Source of the DNA: an uncultured Actinomycetes bacterium
GTDB lineage: Bacteria > Actinomycetota > Actinomycetes > Mycobacteriales > Mycobacteriaceae
Assembly (NCBI GenBank): GCA_903877095.1
Contig: CAIRCP010000105.1
Location: 1-64,000, forward strand
Length of the DNA: 64,000 bases
Direction of reading: 5' to 3'
Below are positions 49,340 through 59,600 of this stretch, in pieces. The translations under genes were made by a program, and so were the position numbers. Every line of letters starts with the position of its first letter. Position 1 is the stretch's first letter. Below the pieces are notes generated by a model. That model had not been told where the DNA came from and did no database searches. It saw nothing but the letters and a program-made list of their open reading frames with translations.

Positions 49340-52069
49340 CTATGATTTCGCCGGAACGATCAGCACACCGCGATCATCCGAGGTGAGAACGAAGCCATCA
49401 GGAACATCGAAGGTGGATGCTGCCAGACGCTTTGCGACGGGTTCCGGCTCGGTCGCGGTGAATTTCGGGGTGAAGTGGACGATCCGCTTCCAGCAGCGCG
49501 TGATCCCATCGCAGAAGAACAACACCAAATCGTCGGGTTGCGCCTGCGATAGCGCCGCATCGAGGGCATCTTCCTCCTCCTCCACGATGGTGATCGCGTC
49601 GGGCGCGACACCTTCGGCAATCAGGGCAGCCCGCATCAGCATCGGCATTTCGTCGGGCCCGCGACCCCGCAGATTGTCGTCGCGGTGGCAGATATAGGCG
49701 TCGAAATGACCGGCGACCTTAGCCGCAATCGCCGTAACGTCCTCGTCGCGCCGGTCACCCGGGCAGGTCACGCCGACGATCCGGCGTCCGCGCGGCTTGA
49801 GCCTGTCGACCAGGTCGACCATGGCCCCCACCGCCGCCTCGTTGTGCCCGTAGTCGAGGATCACCCGGAAACCGTGTTCGTCGAATACGTTCATCCGGCC
49901 GGGGCTCTGGAAGAAACTGTTCTCAAAGGTGCGAAGTCCGTTGCGGACCTGATCCAGCGTCTTGCCGAGCGCATAGGCCATGCCGGCGGCGAACATGGCG
50001 TTTTCGACATTGTGCACCGCCTTGCCTTCCAGCGTCGCCCGGATGAGATGGGTCCAGATCAGTGGCATCTGTCTGCCATTGTCGTAGATCACGATCTGGT
50101 CGCCGTTCAGCCCCTGCTCAAGCACGATCGCGGGCTTTCCGAGCCGGATGTGTTCGCGCACCAGCTCATGCTCCGGGTTGCGCGTCACGTACATGACCTG
50201 CCTGGCGGGCGAGAAGGCGGCCATTTTCAGCGTCTGCTCGTCATCGGCGTTCAGCACCACCGTGCCGCGCGTGACTTCCGCGACGACGCGTTTCACCCGG
50301 GCAAGACCGTCCAGCGTGTCGACGCCGCCCAGGCCCAGATGGTCCGAAGTCACGTTCAGTACCGCGCCCACATCGCAAAAGTTAAAGCCCAGGCCGGATC
50401 GGACGATGCCGCCGCGCGCCGTCTCCAGGACCGCGATGTCGACCGAAGGATCGCGCAGCACCATCTTGGCCGAGACCGGCCCGGTCATGTCGCCCTTGAC
50501 GGTCACGTTGCCGTCGATCACCACGGCGTCGGTCGAGGTCTGCCCCACCACATGGCCCGCCATTTTCAGGATGTGCGCCAGCATGCGCGAGCACGTGGTC
50601 TTGCCGTTCGTTCCGGTCAGGGCGGCGATAGGAACGCGCGCCTGGGTGCCCGGCGGAAAGAGCATGTCCATGATCGCCCCGCCCACGTCGCGCGGCGTGC
50701 CCTCCGAAGGCGCGATATGCATGCGCAGGCCAGGCCCCGCATTGACCTCACAAATACCGCCGCCGGTCTCGCGATAGCTCCTGGTGATATCGGTGGTCAG
50801 GAAATCCACGGCGCCGACATCGAGCCCGATCGCCCGGATCGCCCGTTCGGCCATCAGCTTGTTATCCGGATGGATCGAGTCGGTGACATCCACGGCCGTG
50901 CCGCCCGTCGAAATATTCGCGGTCTTGCGCAGATAGACCTCCTCGCCCTCGGCGGGGACGGTCTTTTCGGTGTAGCCCTTTTCCTCAAGCAGGCGCTTCG
51001 CCTGAGCATCGAGTTCGAGCCGGGTCAGCACGTTTTCATGGCCGACGCCACGGCGCGGGTCCTGATTGACGACGTCCACCAGCTCGGCAATGGTGTGGCG
51101 CCCGTCGCCCTTAACATGCCCCGGCACCCGGCGCGCGGCGGCGGCGAGCTGCCCATTAACCACCAGAAGCCGGTGGTCGTCGCCGCGCAGCATCGTCTCC
51201 ACCAACACTGCCGATCCTTCGGCGTCGGCGAGCTCGAAGGCGGCGGCGATACCGTCCTCGGCGGTGATGTTGGCGGTAACGCCCCGGCCATGATTGCCGT
51301 CGAGCGGCTTGACGACCACGGGATAGCCAATGCGTTCGGCCGCCCCGATCGCCTCGTCCACGCTGTAGACCACCTTCTGCTTCGGCACGGGTAGGCCGAG
51401 ATCGGCAAGTATCCCGTTGCACAGATTCTTGTCCGAAGCGATTTCGACTGCGATATGTGGGGTCCTCGACGTCAGCGCCGCCTCGATCCGCTGCTGGTAC
51501 TTGCCCTCGCCGACCTGGATCAGGCTGGCGTCGTTCAGTCGGTAGACCGGAATGTCGCGGGCCTGGGCGGCACGTACCAATTCCATGGCCGAGGGACCGA
51601 GGGAACGCCTTTCGCTGTAGTAGAGAAAATCCTCGACGTTTTTGCCGAGGTCGGGAGCCTCATCCTCGTCGCGGGCGATAGCCGCCAACATGTCGCAGGC
51701 AACCTCGCCCGCCTCGATACCGATGTCCTCGTTATCGTAGCTGTAGAACACTTCGACGACATCTGGATCGCCCGTCGGTTCCGACCACGCCAGCGTGCCG
51801 TCAATGCCGGCGGCATGCTGAAGCGCCAAGGCCAGCCTTGCGGCCAGATCCCCGACGGAAAGCCCCTCGCCGGCGCGCAATCCGGCAAGCCACTCGGCCT
51901 GTTCCAGCGCAAGCCCCGGCAGCACGGCTGCCAATCTGTCGATCACGCCCGCCCCCAGGCCTTTGAGGGTTTCGGCATAGCTCGGTTTGAGGTCCAGCGT
52001 GAACCGGATCACCGCCTCCCGCGCATGAACGTTCGGACCGACATAAACCGAAATGGAATCGATATCCAT
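49340..52069 (-). CDS. cphA: Cyanophycin synthetase
   Basis: 909 residues, the length of CphA1. It builds multi-L-arginyl-poly-L-aspartate from Asp, Arg and ATP without a ribosome. Order: N-terminal domain (1-160), ATP-grasp domain (about 215-470; VVKPLDGNHGRGV with K254, and GGGICEVNAGPGLRMH near 436-451) for backbone Asp addition, and Mur-ligase domain (480-890; P-loop GTNGKT at 486-491, ETARGGIVRSGLG, VTSDHLGLGG, DYGHNEAAV) for Arg side-chain addition. Both active sites look intact, unlike CphA2. ATG start with GAGGA. It is the first gene of a four-gene minus-strand operon absent from the M. tuberculosis gene order. Confidence 0.93.
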   Translation of the reverse strand: MDIDSISVYVGPNVHAREAVIRFTLDLKPSYAETLKGLGAGVIDRLAAVLPGLALEQAEWLAGLRAGEGLSVGDLAARLALALQHAAGIDGTLAWSEPTGDPDVVEVFYSYDNEDIGIEAGEVACDMLAAIARDEDEAPDLGKNVEDFLYYSERRSLGPSAMELVRAAQARDIPVYRLNDASLIQVGEGKYQQRIEAALTSRTPHIAVEIASDKNLCNGILADLGLPVPKQKVVYSVDEAIGAAERIGYPVVVKPLDGNHGRGVTANITAEDGIAAAFELADAEGSAVLVETMLRGDDHRLLVVNGQLAAAARRVPGHVKGDGRHTIAELVDVVNQDPRRGVGHENVLTRLELDAQAKRLLEEKGYTEKTVPAEGEEVYLRKTANISTGGTAVDVTDSIHPDNKLMAERAIRAIGLDVGAVDFLTTDITRSYRETGGGICEVNAGPGLRMHIAPSEGTPRDVGGAIMDMLFPPGTQARVPIAALTGTNGKTTCSRMLAHILKMAGHVVGQTSTDAVVIDGNVTVKGDMTGPVSAKMVLRDPSVDIAVLETARGGIVRSGLGFNFCDVGAVLNVTSDHLGLGGVDTLDGLARVKRVVAEVTRGTVVLNADDEQTLKMAAFSPARQVMYVTRNPEHELVREHIRLGKPAIVLEQGLNGDQIVIYDNGRQMPLIWTHLIRATLEGKAVHNVENAMFAAGMAYALGKTLDQVRNGLRTFENSFFQSPGRMNVFDEHGFRVILDYGHNEAAVGAMVDLVDRLKPRGRRIVGVTCPGDRRDEDVTAIAAKVAGHFDAYICHRDDNLRGRGPDEMPMLMRAALIAEGVAPDAITIVEEEEDALDAALSQAQPDDLVLFFCDGITRCWKRIVHFTPKFTATEPEPVAKRLAASTFDVPDGFVLTSDDRGVLIVPAKS

Positions 52070-52097
52070 GGGGCATCCTCATCAAGCGTCGGGCGTC

Positions 52098-52183
52098 TAC
52101 TCACGAGTACGGGTTCGGACAGTGGAGCGCAATGAAGCGTATTCCAACATGCGCGCCACCGCTCGACAGGCGAGCCGAGCGGT
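52098..52183. promoter_or_regulatory. Divergent promoter region between cphA and the permease
   Basis: The 154 bp between the two start codons contain two inverted repeats: TACTC-AC-GAGTA (52098-52109) and ACCGCTCG-N10-CGAGCGGT (52158-52183), the latter about 40 bp before the permease start. Either could be an operator that controls both transcripts. The regulator is not encoded nearby. Confidence 0.45.
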
Positions 52184-52223
52184 TATGGCCGATACTCACT
52201 TGAACCCGAACAAGGAGGAGCAC

Positions 52224-53657
52224 ATGGCGACCACGTCAATCGGCCTCATTCAGCAGATGCTGCGCCGACGGCCCGTTATCGGCGCGCCGGTGGCCCACGG
52301 CGCCTCCGATCAACTGAAACGCAGTATCGGCACGTTCCAACTCACGCTGTTCGGTGTCGGCGCCACCGTCGGCACAGGCATCTTCTTCGTGCTGTCCGAG
52401 GCGGTTCCGGAAGCTGGTCCCGGGGTGGTCGCCTCATTCGTGATCGCCGGGATCGCGGCAGGACTCGCCGCGCTCTGCTACGCCGAACTCGCCTCAGCCG
52501 TACCCGTTTCCGGGTCCACCTACTCCTACGCCTACATCACTCTTGGCGAGGTGGTCGCCATGGTTGTGGCGGCCTGCCTGCTGCTCGAATACGGCGTGTC
52601 CGCCGCCGCGGTCGCGGTGGGCTGGAGTCAGTACGTCAACAAGCTGCTCGATAACTTCTTCGGCAATCACCTGCCCCAGGCCCTGTCGGCTGCGCCGTGG
52701 GGTGAGGCATCCCCGGGAATCATCAACCTTCCCGCTGTCGTCTTGGTTGGGTTGTGCGCCGTCCTTCTCATCCGCGGAGCCAGCGAGTCGGCGAAGGTCA
52801 ACACCATCATGGTGCTGATCAAGCTGAGCGTTCTGGTGATGTTCGCCGTCATCGCCTTCACGGCCTTCGACGCCGATCGGTTCGCTGAGTTCGCGCCGTT
52901 CGGTGTCGCCGGAATCGGCACGGCGGCCGGCACGATCTTCTTCTCCTACATCGGCCTGGATGCGGTGTCCACCGCCGGTGACGAAGTCAAGGATCCTCAG
53001 AAGACCATGCCCCGGGCGATCATCGCCGCGCTGGTGACCGTGACAACGGTCTACGTCCTGGTCACCATGGCTGCAATCGGCGCGCAGCCCTGGCAGGAGT
53101 TCGAGGGCCAGGAAGCCGGCCTGGCCACCATCCTCGATCACGTCACTTCAGGCCACTACTGGGGCACAGTCTTGGCAGCCGGCGCCGTGATCTCCATCTT
53201 CTCGGTCACGCTGGTAGTCCTGTACGGCCAGACCCGAATCCTGTTCGCCATGGGCCGGGACGGTCTGCTGCCCCCACTGTTCGCCAAGGTCAACCCACGC
53301 ACCCAGACGCCGGTGAACAACACCATCATCGTCGCGGTGGTGATCAGCATTCTCGCCGGTTTCGTCCCGCTGGACTATCTGGCAGACATGGTGTCCATCG
53401 GCACCCTGGTCGCGTTCATCGTCGTGTCCGTCGGCGTCATCATCCTGCGGATGCGTGAACCTGATCTACCGCGCGGATTCAAGGTGCCCCTCTACCCCGT
53501 GACACCCGTCTTGTCGGTGCTGGCGTGTGGGTACATCCTGTTCAGCCTGCACTGGTACACCTGGGTGGCGTTCTCGGGCTGGGTCTTCGTGGTGCTGGTG
53601 TTCTACTTCATCTGGGGCCGCCATCACAGTGCGTTGAACCGTGCCGGCGACGGGTAA
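52224..53657 (+). CDS. APC-family (cationic amino acid transporter-like) permease
   Basis: 477 residues from the ATG at 52224, which has a near-perfect AAGGAGGAG site; the open frame extends 57 codons upstream without support. About 12-13 transmembrane helices. The first helix carries the APC substrate motif GVGATVGTGIFFV, and the FFSYIGLDAVSTAGDEVKDPQKTMPRAI region is typical of CAT-type amino acid transporters. It is divergent from cphA and so probably supplies arginine or another amino acid for cyanophycin. The substrate is inference. Confidence 0.85.
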   Translation: MATTSIGLIQQMLRRRPVIGAPVAHGASDQLKRSIGTFQLTLFGVGATVGTGIFFVLSEAVPEAGPGVVASFVIAGIAAGLAALCYAELASAVPVSGSTYSYAYITLGEVVAMVVAACLLLEYGVSAAAVAVGWSQYVNKLLDNFFGNHLPQALSAAPWGEASPGIINLPAVVLVGLCAVLLIRGASESAKVNTIMVLIKLSVLVMFAVIAFTAFDADRFAEFAPFGVAGIGTAAGTIFFSYIGLDAVSTAGDEVKDPQKTMPRAIIAALVTVTTVYVLVTMAAIGAQPWQEFEGQEAGLATILDHVTSGHYWGTVLAAGAVISIFSVTLVVLYGQTRILFAMGRDGLLPPLFAKVNPRTQTPVNNTIIVAVVISILAGFVPLDYLADMVSIGTLVAFIVVSVGVIILRMREPDLPRGFKVPLYPVTPVLSVLACGYILFSLHWYTWVAFSGWVFVVLVFYFIWGRHHSALNRAGDG

Positions 53658-53660
53658 GTA

Positions 53661-54197
53661 CTAGGGGCGCGCAATCCCTGCCGACATCACCCGCACAGCG
53701 CTGATCAGGCCGTCGATCAGATTGCCCTCGCGGAACGCCGACGCCGCCGCGGAAACCCCCAACGGTGCCGCCGTCTCGACGCCGCGGCCACGCAAGTCCG
53801 GGCCGTACACCACCTCGATCGCGCGCTGGTCCGGTGAAACAGCAAGCAGCACGGCGTTGTTCGGCGTCGGGACATCGGCGAGCACCGCACGGGCACTGGC
53901 GGCGGTGTCGGCGCCCAGGTCGCCTACATAGACCGCGAATCTGGCACGCGACTGCCGGGTGGCATTGGTCAGCGCGGTGTCCAACGTCATGAGATTCAGC
54001 GTCGGGAACGGGTACCGACCCGGCAGTTCGCCCGGGTCCGCGGCGATGGACAGCCGGCCACTGGAGGTCACCGCCCAGCCCATCGGCAGGCCGTCCGCGT
54101 CCATACGGGCAACGAGATACTCACCACCGGCCACTGGCGCCACCTCCGAAATCGACAGTCCCGCCATGGCCGTCGCCGGAACTGGGAATCGCTTCAT
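53661..54197 (-). CDS. DUF5130 protein
   Basis: 178 residues; the conserved core is SGRLS...[34 protein letters not shown] and [24 protein letters not shown], resembling TPM-phosphatase-like domains. It matches Rv2468c. The start is uncertain: ATG 54197 or 54167, neither with a good ribosome site. It marks the point where backbone gene order resumes after the cyanophycin island, with its stop 3 bp from the permease stop. Confidence 0.82.
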   Translation of the reverse strand: MKRFPVPATAMAGLSISEVAPVAGGEYLVARMDADGLPMGWAVTSSGRLSIAADPGELPGRYPFPTLNLMTLDTALTNATRQSRARFAVYVGDLGADTAASARAVLADVPTPNNAVLLAVSPDQRAIEVVYGPDLRGRGVETAAPLGVSAAASAFREGNLIDGLISAVRVMSAGIARP

Positions 54198-54342
54198 CCA
54201 CCGCGGCCCACAGTATCGGCTCGTGCGTAAACGGCTGGGAGAGTTGATAGGTGGGACGGTTTTTGCGGCCCCGCGAGTAGATCAGCGCGATCAGCGCGGT
54301 CACCAGCAGGACGAGCAGTCCATTGAGCAGGGGGTTACTCAC
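54121..54342 (-). CDS. Small membrane protein
   Basis: 73 residues from GTG 54342. One transmembrane helix (about 4-21, [19 protein letters not shown]), a basic stop-transfer RGRKNR, then a soluble tail ending in a GGGASGRW motif that recurs at the C termini of short mycobacterial proteins. It overlaps the 5' part of the DUF5130 gene by 77 bp in another frame. No function known. Confidence 0.5.
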   Translation of the reverse strand: MSNPLLNGLLVLLVTALIALIYSRGRKNRPTYQLSQPFTHEPILWAAVDEAIPSSGDGHGGTVDFGGGASGRW

Positions 54343-54447
54343 AGGAACAGACCGTATCGCAGGGCGCCGCTTTACGCCCAACCGCCTCAGCGGCGCCGCC
54401 AGTGCTCCAGGGCTTCCTCGAACGGGCGCTGCAGGGCGTGTGAGCGT

Positions 54448-55056
54448 TCAGGCCGCCCCTTCGCCGAGGTAGCGCGCCCAGGCCGGGTCGAGTTCCTTGA
54501 CACTGCACAGTAGCCGCCAGTGCTGGCCCTTCGGCGGCGTCGGAACGTGCCGCAACGTCCAGCCCAGTTCGGTGAGCAATTTGTCGGCCTTGCGGTGGTT
54601 GCATGCCGAACAGGCGGCCACGCAGTTCTCCCAGGAATGGTCGCCACCGCGGCTGCGGGGGACGACATGATCGACGGTGTCCGCCTTGGCGCCGCAGTAG
54701 GCGCACCGGAACCGGTCGCGGTGCATGAGGGCGGCCCGTGTCATCGGGACACGGGCCCGATAGGGCACCCGGACATAGGTCCGCAGCCGGATCACCGACG
54801 GCACCGTGATGATCCTGGCGGCCGAGTGGATCACCGGCCCGTTGGGATCGTCGTGCACCACGTCGGCCTTGCCGCAGAGCAGCATCACCACCGCGCGGCG
54901 GATCGGCAGCGCCGTCAGCGGTTCGTACGTCGAATTGAGCAACAGAACCCGTCGCCGCCCCCACACCGAGGACTCCTGAACGGGGGCGTGGGTCTCGACA
55001 CTGTGCAAAGGTCGCGCGCCAGCCTTGCTCGCGACGTTCCGTTTGCGCTGAGCCAT
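54448..55056 (-). CDS. HNH endonuclease family protein
   Basis: 202 residues from ATG 55056. The C-terminal half has an HNH nuclease motif with two zinc CxxC pairs ([23 protein letters not shown]...[15 protein letters not shown]). The N-terminal [29 protein letters not shown] is shared with a widespread actinobacterial family (Rv2469c). It is divergent from glbO. It is probably a chromosomal housekeeping nuclease rather than a mobile homing enzyme. Confidence 0.88.
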   Translation of the reverse strand: MAQRKRNVASKAGARPLHSVETHAPVQESSVWGRRRVLLLNSTYEPLTALPIRRAVVMLLCGKADVVHDDPNGPVIHSAARIITVPSVIRLRTYVRVPYRARVPMTRAALMHRDRFRCAYCGAKADTVDHVVPRSRGGDHSWENCVAACSACNHRKADKLLTELGWTLRHVPTPPKGQHWRLLCSVKELDPAWARYLGEGAA

Positions 55057-55129
55057 GCGTCCTCCGCTGACCAGTGCACCACGGATCGGCGCCGACCGCA
55101 TGTCTATTCACCTCGTGTTCAATAGAGGC

Positions 55130-55531
55130 GTGACTGATGGCGAGACCCCGCAGACGTTCTACGACGCCGTCGGCGGCGCCGAGACGTTCCACACCGTCGT
55201 GTCCCGTTTCTATGAGCAGGTTCGCGACGACGAAGTGCTGCGGCCGTTGTACCCGGACGAGGATCTCACCGCCGCCGAGGACCGGCTGCGGATGTTCCTC
55301 GAGCAGTACTGGGGTGGTCCGCGGACCTACTCCGAATTGCGCGGGCACCCGCGACTGCGGATGCGTCACGCGCCGTTCCGGATCGGCTTTCTGGAGCGCG
55401 ACGCCTGGCTGCGCTGCATGCACACCGCAGTCGCGTCGATCGACTCGGCGACCCTCGACGACGGACATCGCCGCGAACTGCTGGCCTATCTCGACATGGC
55501 GGCGCAGTCGATGGTCAACGCCGCGTTCTGA
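55130..55531 (+). CDS. glbO: Group II truncated haemoglobin
   Basis: 133 residues from GTG 55130. Haem-binding truncated globin that binds oxygen, a homologue of trHbO (Rv2470). Seen: [33 protein letters not shown] (Tyr CD1), [22 protein letters not shown] containing the proximal His, and Trp G8 in ERDAWLRCM. Complete and close to the family length of 128. It overlaps the upstream end of the HNH gene only if earlier starts are used. Confidence 0.95.
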   Translation: MTDGETPQTFYDAVGGAETFHTVVSRFYEQVRDDEVLRPLYPDEDLTAAEDRLRMFLEQYWGGPRTYSELRGHPRLRMRHAPFRIGFLERDAWLRCMHTAVASIDSATLDDGHRRELLAYLDMAAQSMVNAAF

Positions 55532-55533
55532 CG

Positions 55534-56196
55534 TCAGACAAGCACCAGCGGGGCCGGACCCAGCCGGCGGAAGATCGAGCCGTAGCGGGCGTCGACCCGC
55601 AGCCAGGCCGGCGAAACCCGCACCCGCACCACCTCGGCCGCCGGGCAGTCCTGCGGAATGAACCTCATCGCGGCCAGCGCCAGCGCACATCGCAGCGGGA
55701 CCCCGACCGCGCCGGTGTCCGAACTGACCTGCAACACGAACTGGTCCAGCAGTGCGGCCGGCGGGCCGTGTCCGCCGGCTTCCCGCGACACGTCGGCGCC
55801 CTGGCGGGCCAGATCCTGCACCACCGCGGCCGGCACGTCGTCGAGGTGGACGAAACCGGACTCCGACGGCAGCGCGCCGCGCCAGGCGGAATCCATCGGA
55901 TAGCCGGGGTCGACGAACCCCGAGTCGTGGGGAGTACGCAGCGCCGACACCAATTGATCTGCGGCGCAACTGATGTCGGCCGGGCGCGCCTCTCCGGCGA
56001 CCGCGCGGCCGGCCAGCACGTCGAATCCGGTCTGAGCCCACACGCCCAACAGCCCGTCCGCGCGGTTGCGCAACCGGACGACCGCGGTCTCATCGAGCGC
56101 CCTGGCCCGTTCGGCGAACACCGCCAGATCGTTGCGCGAGGAATCGTCGCGCAGCCACACCCCGCGCTCTGGGCGCCCCGGCTCGGTAGCGCTCAT
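55534..56196 (-). CDS. Conserved hypothetical protein (Rv2474c-like)
   Basis: 220 residues from ATG 56196. Mixed alpha/beta, no membrane segments; no catalytic motif that I recognise. Its ATG overlaps the stop of the thioesterase gene (ATGA), so the two are translationally coupled. The last bases reach to within 2 bp of the glbO stop. Gene order matches Rv2475c-Rv2474c. The open frame upstream of 56196 is Arg/Gly-rich and unlikely to be translated. Confidence 0.75.
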   Translation of the reverse strand: MSATEPGRPERGVWLRDDSSRNDLAVFAERARALDETAVVRLRNRADGLLGVWAQTGFDVLAGRAVAGEARPADISCAADQLVSALRTPHDSGFVDPGYPMDSAWRGALPSESGFVHLDDVPAAVVQDLARQGADVSREAGGHGPPAALLDQFVLQVSSDTGAVGVPLRCALALAAMRFIPQDCPAAEVVRVRVSPAWLRVDARYGSIFRRLGPAPLVLV

Positions 56197-56618
56197 CGAA
56201 GCCAGCGCTGCAGATACTCCCGATGAGTCTGCGACAACCGCACCAGCCGCTGCTCCTCGATGTGGACCGCGGCCAGCTGGGTCTCGGCGATCACCGCGGG
56301 CTCGGAGTCGGGGGCAGCGTCGACCGGACGGACCTCGTAGCCGAGGGTGAAGTCGACCGCGCGCAGGCGTTTGGTCCACATGGTCACCTGAAGGGGCGAA
56401 TCAACAAGGCGCAGTTGGCCTTTGTAGAGAACTCGCACCTCGTGAATCAGCAATCCGATGGTCGCGACGTCCTCGGCGAACGGCTCGCGCAGGAAGTCGA
56501 CCCGCGCCTCCTCCAGGATCGTCACCATGGTCGCGTGGTTGATGTGCTGGTACATGTCAATGTCCGACCAGCGCACCCGCACGCCGGTGGTGAACCCGTT
56601 CATCGCCGACTCAGCCAC
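56193..56618 (-). CDS. Hotdog-fold acyl-CoA thioesterase
   Basis: 141 residues of the 4HBT hotdog family. The Asp motif [27 protein letters not shown] is the 4-hydroxybenzoyl-CoA thioesterase signature. It would hydrolyse an acyl-CoA; the chain is unknown. It lies immediately after gdh (8-bp overlap) and before the Rv2474c-like gene in the same unit. Rv2475c equivalent. Confidence 0.9.
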   Translation of the reverse strand: MAESAMNGFTTGVRVRWSDIDMYQHINHATMVTILEEARVDFLREPFAEDVATIGLLIHEVRVLYKGQLRLVDSPLQVTMWTKRLRAVDFTLGYEVRPVDAAPDSEPAVIAETQLAAVHIEEQRLVRLSQTHREYLQRWLR

Positions 56619-59600
56619 TCTTCCCCGACCCGCTCGTCCTGGTCATGCTGCGGATCTGGCGGGCTGCGACGGACAGGGTGGCCAGGTCGCGCGGGTCGCC
56701 GCTGTAGATCTCGGTGAGAGTTCGCCGGGCCCGCTGCACCCGGGAGGGGTTGCTCTGCTCCCACTCGGCGATCTTCTGCTCCCCGGTCTCGTCCGGCTCC
56801 CCGACCGCCAGCACGTCGAAGCACAGGGCGCGCAGTGACCCGTAGATGTCGTCGCGAATGGCCAACCGCGCCAGCGCATGCCAGCGATCGTCGCGCGGCA
56901 GTCCGGAGACCGCCGTCAGCAGTCCGTCGGTGCCGAGGAAATCCATCAGCGCGAAGTAGGTGTCGGCCACTTCGGCCGGCTCGCGGTCGGCGATGTCGGC
57001 GATGTCGATCACATCCAGCAGGCTGTATCGGTAAAGTCCGGCGGCCACGGCGTAAGCCAGTTCCTGGGGAGCACCGCTCGCGGCGAACTCGGCGCTCTCC
57101 TTGGCCACGATCGCCTGATCGTCGCCGCGCAGCCAGCGCGGCATTCCGGGATTCAGTTCTGCCACCTTGGCGGCGAAACGGTTGATCTCAGCGCCGACGG
57201 CCAACGGCTGCGGACGGTAGTTCAACAGCCACCGCGCGGACCTGTCCAGCAGGCGGCGCAGATCCAGCGTCATGCGGTCGGTGACGGCGACGGGAACACC
57301 GGCGTCGCCGGCTGCCCTGATCGCCCGCCACGTCGTCCCGATGCCGAAGATGGCCTCGGCGGCGGCGAACGCCCGGACGGCATCCACGTAGCCGACACCG
57401 GCGTCATCGGTGACCCGGTAGGCGAAGGTGATCCCCCCGGTATCCACGACGTTGTTGACCAGCATCGTCGTGATGATCTCGCGGCGAAGTTGATGGGTGC
57501 GGATCCCGGCGGCGAAGTGATCGCGAAGTTGAGCCGGGAAGTATCCGGGCAGCCGGGAGATGAACGTCTCCTGATCTGGCAGGTCGCTGGCGAGCACTTC
57601 TTCTTTGAGTGCCAGCTTCACGTGCGCCATCAGGGTCGCCAACTCCGGCGAGGTGAGGCCCGTGCCGATGTCCTCGCGGCGCAGGATCTCCTTGTCCGAC
57701 GGCAGCGCTTCCAGGCCGCGGTTGAGGTCACGACGCTCCTCGAGTTCGGCGATCTGCCGGGCATGCACGTTCAGCAGAGCCGCGGCATTGGCCCGGCTGG
57801 TTCCCATCAAGTCGTTCTGGTCGCGGTTGTCGGTGAGCACCAGGCTTCCGACTTCGTCGGTCATGGACGCAAGCAGTTCGGTGCGGTCGCCCGCGTCGAT
57901 GGCGCCGGCGTTGACCAGCGAGTCGACCAGGATCTTGATGTTGACCTCGTGATCGGAGCAGTCCACGCCAGCCGAGTTGTCCATCGCGTCGGTGTTGATC
58001 CGCCCGCCGGACAGGTCGAATTCCACCCGGCCCAGCGATGTCACACCGAGGTTGCCACCCTCCCCGATCACCTTGGCGCGCACCTGATTTCCGTTGACCC
58101 GGATGGTGTCGTTGGCGCGGTCGCCGACGGCGGCGTCGGACTCGGACTCCGCTTTGATGTAGGTGCCGATGCCGCCGTTGAACAGCAGGTCCACCGGTGC
58201 CTGCAGGATGGCCCGCATGAGTTCCGGCGGGGTCATCTCGGTGACCGCATCCTCGATGCCCAGTACCCGATGCATCTCGGCGCTGATCGGGATCGACTTC
58301 TGCTGCCTGCTGAACACACCGCCGCCGGCGCTGATGAGGGCGGGGGCGTAGTCCTCCCAACTGGACCGCGGAAGCTCGAAGAGCCGCTGGCGTTCCACGA
58401 AGGATTGCGCCGCGTCGGGATCGGGATCGACGAAAATGTGCCGGTGGTCGAACGCGGCGACCAAACGGATGTGCGGGGACAACAGCATTCCGTTGCCGAA
58501 CACGTCGCCGCTCATGTCCCCGACGCCGACGACGGTGAAGTCCTCGGCCTGGGTGTCCACCCCCATCTCGCGGAAGTGCCTCTTGACCGACTCCCAGGCG
58601 CCCTTGGCGGTGATGCCCATCGCCTTGTGGTCGTAGCCGACCGAGCCGCCGGAGGCGAACGCGTCCCCGAGCCAGAATCCATAGGATCCCGCGACGTCGT
58701 TGGCGATGTCGGAGAAGGTGGCCGTGCCCTTGTCGGCGGCGACCACCAGATAGGCGTCGTCACCGTCGCGGCGCACGACCCGCGGCGGGGTGACGACGGC
58801 GCTGCTGGCCCGGTCCACGTTGTCGGTGACATCGAGAAGCCCGGCGACGAACAGCCGGTAGCAGGCGATTCCTTCGTCGCGAAAGGCATCGCGGTCGGCG
58901 GCCGGGTCACCGGTGGGGGCCGGTGGGTGCTTGACCACGAAACCGCCCTTGGCGCCAACCGGGACGATGACGGCGTTCTTCACGGCCTGGGCTTTGACCA
59001 GGCCGAGAATCTCGGTGCGGAAGTCCTCGCGGCGGTCCGACCAACGCAGCCCGCCACGGGCCACCGGACCGAACCTCAAGTGCACGCCCTCGACCCGCGG
59101 GGAGTAGACGAAGATCTCGAACTTCGGCCTGGGCAGCGGAAGTTCGCCGATGAGTTCCGGATTGACCTTGAACGACACGACGTTTCGCGCCCGAGCCGAT
59201 TTCGGATCGGTGACGTAGAAATTGGTGCGCAGGGTCGCTTCGATCATCGAGGCGAAGGCCCGCAGGACGCGGTCGGTGTCCAGAGAAGTCAACGCGTCGA
59301 TGTCCGCGGCGACCGCACGTGCGGCGGCTTTGGCGTCGAGGCCCTTGGCCGCGGAGTCCGGATCGAAGACCGCCTCGAACAGCGCGACGAGGGAACGGGC
59401 CGTCGAGGTGTTGTCGAGCAGCACGGCCTCGACATGCGACTGGCTGTAGGGAAAAGCAGCCTGCCGCAAATACTTCGCATAGGCGCGCAACAGAGTGACC
59501 TGCGGCCAGGCCAGGCCGGCGCGCAGCACCAGTTCGTTGAACCGGTCGATCTCGGCGCGGCCCGCCCAGATCGCACTGACGGCATCGTTGAAACGCGCTC

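Noticed and set aside
47663-49345. 560-residue plus-strand open frame opposite the cyanophycinase
   Set aside because: Antisense of a gene with clear catalytic motifs; no independent start or family.
45556-53683. CCCTGCCG at both edges of the cyanophycin island (45556 and 53676) as target-site repeats
   Set aside because: Only 8 bp, of common GC composition, and the right copy lies inside the DUF5130 coding region; chance is likely.
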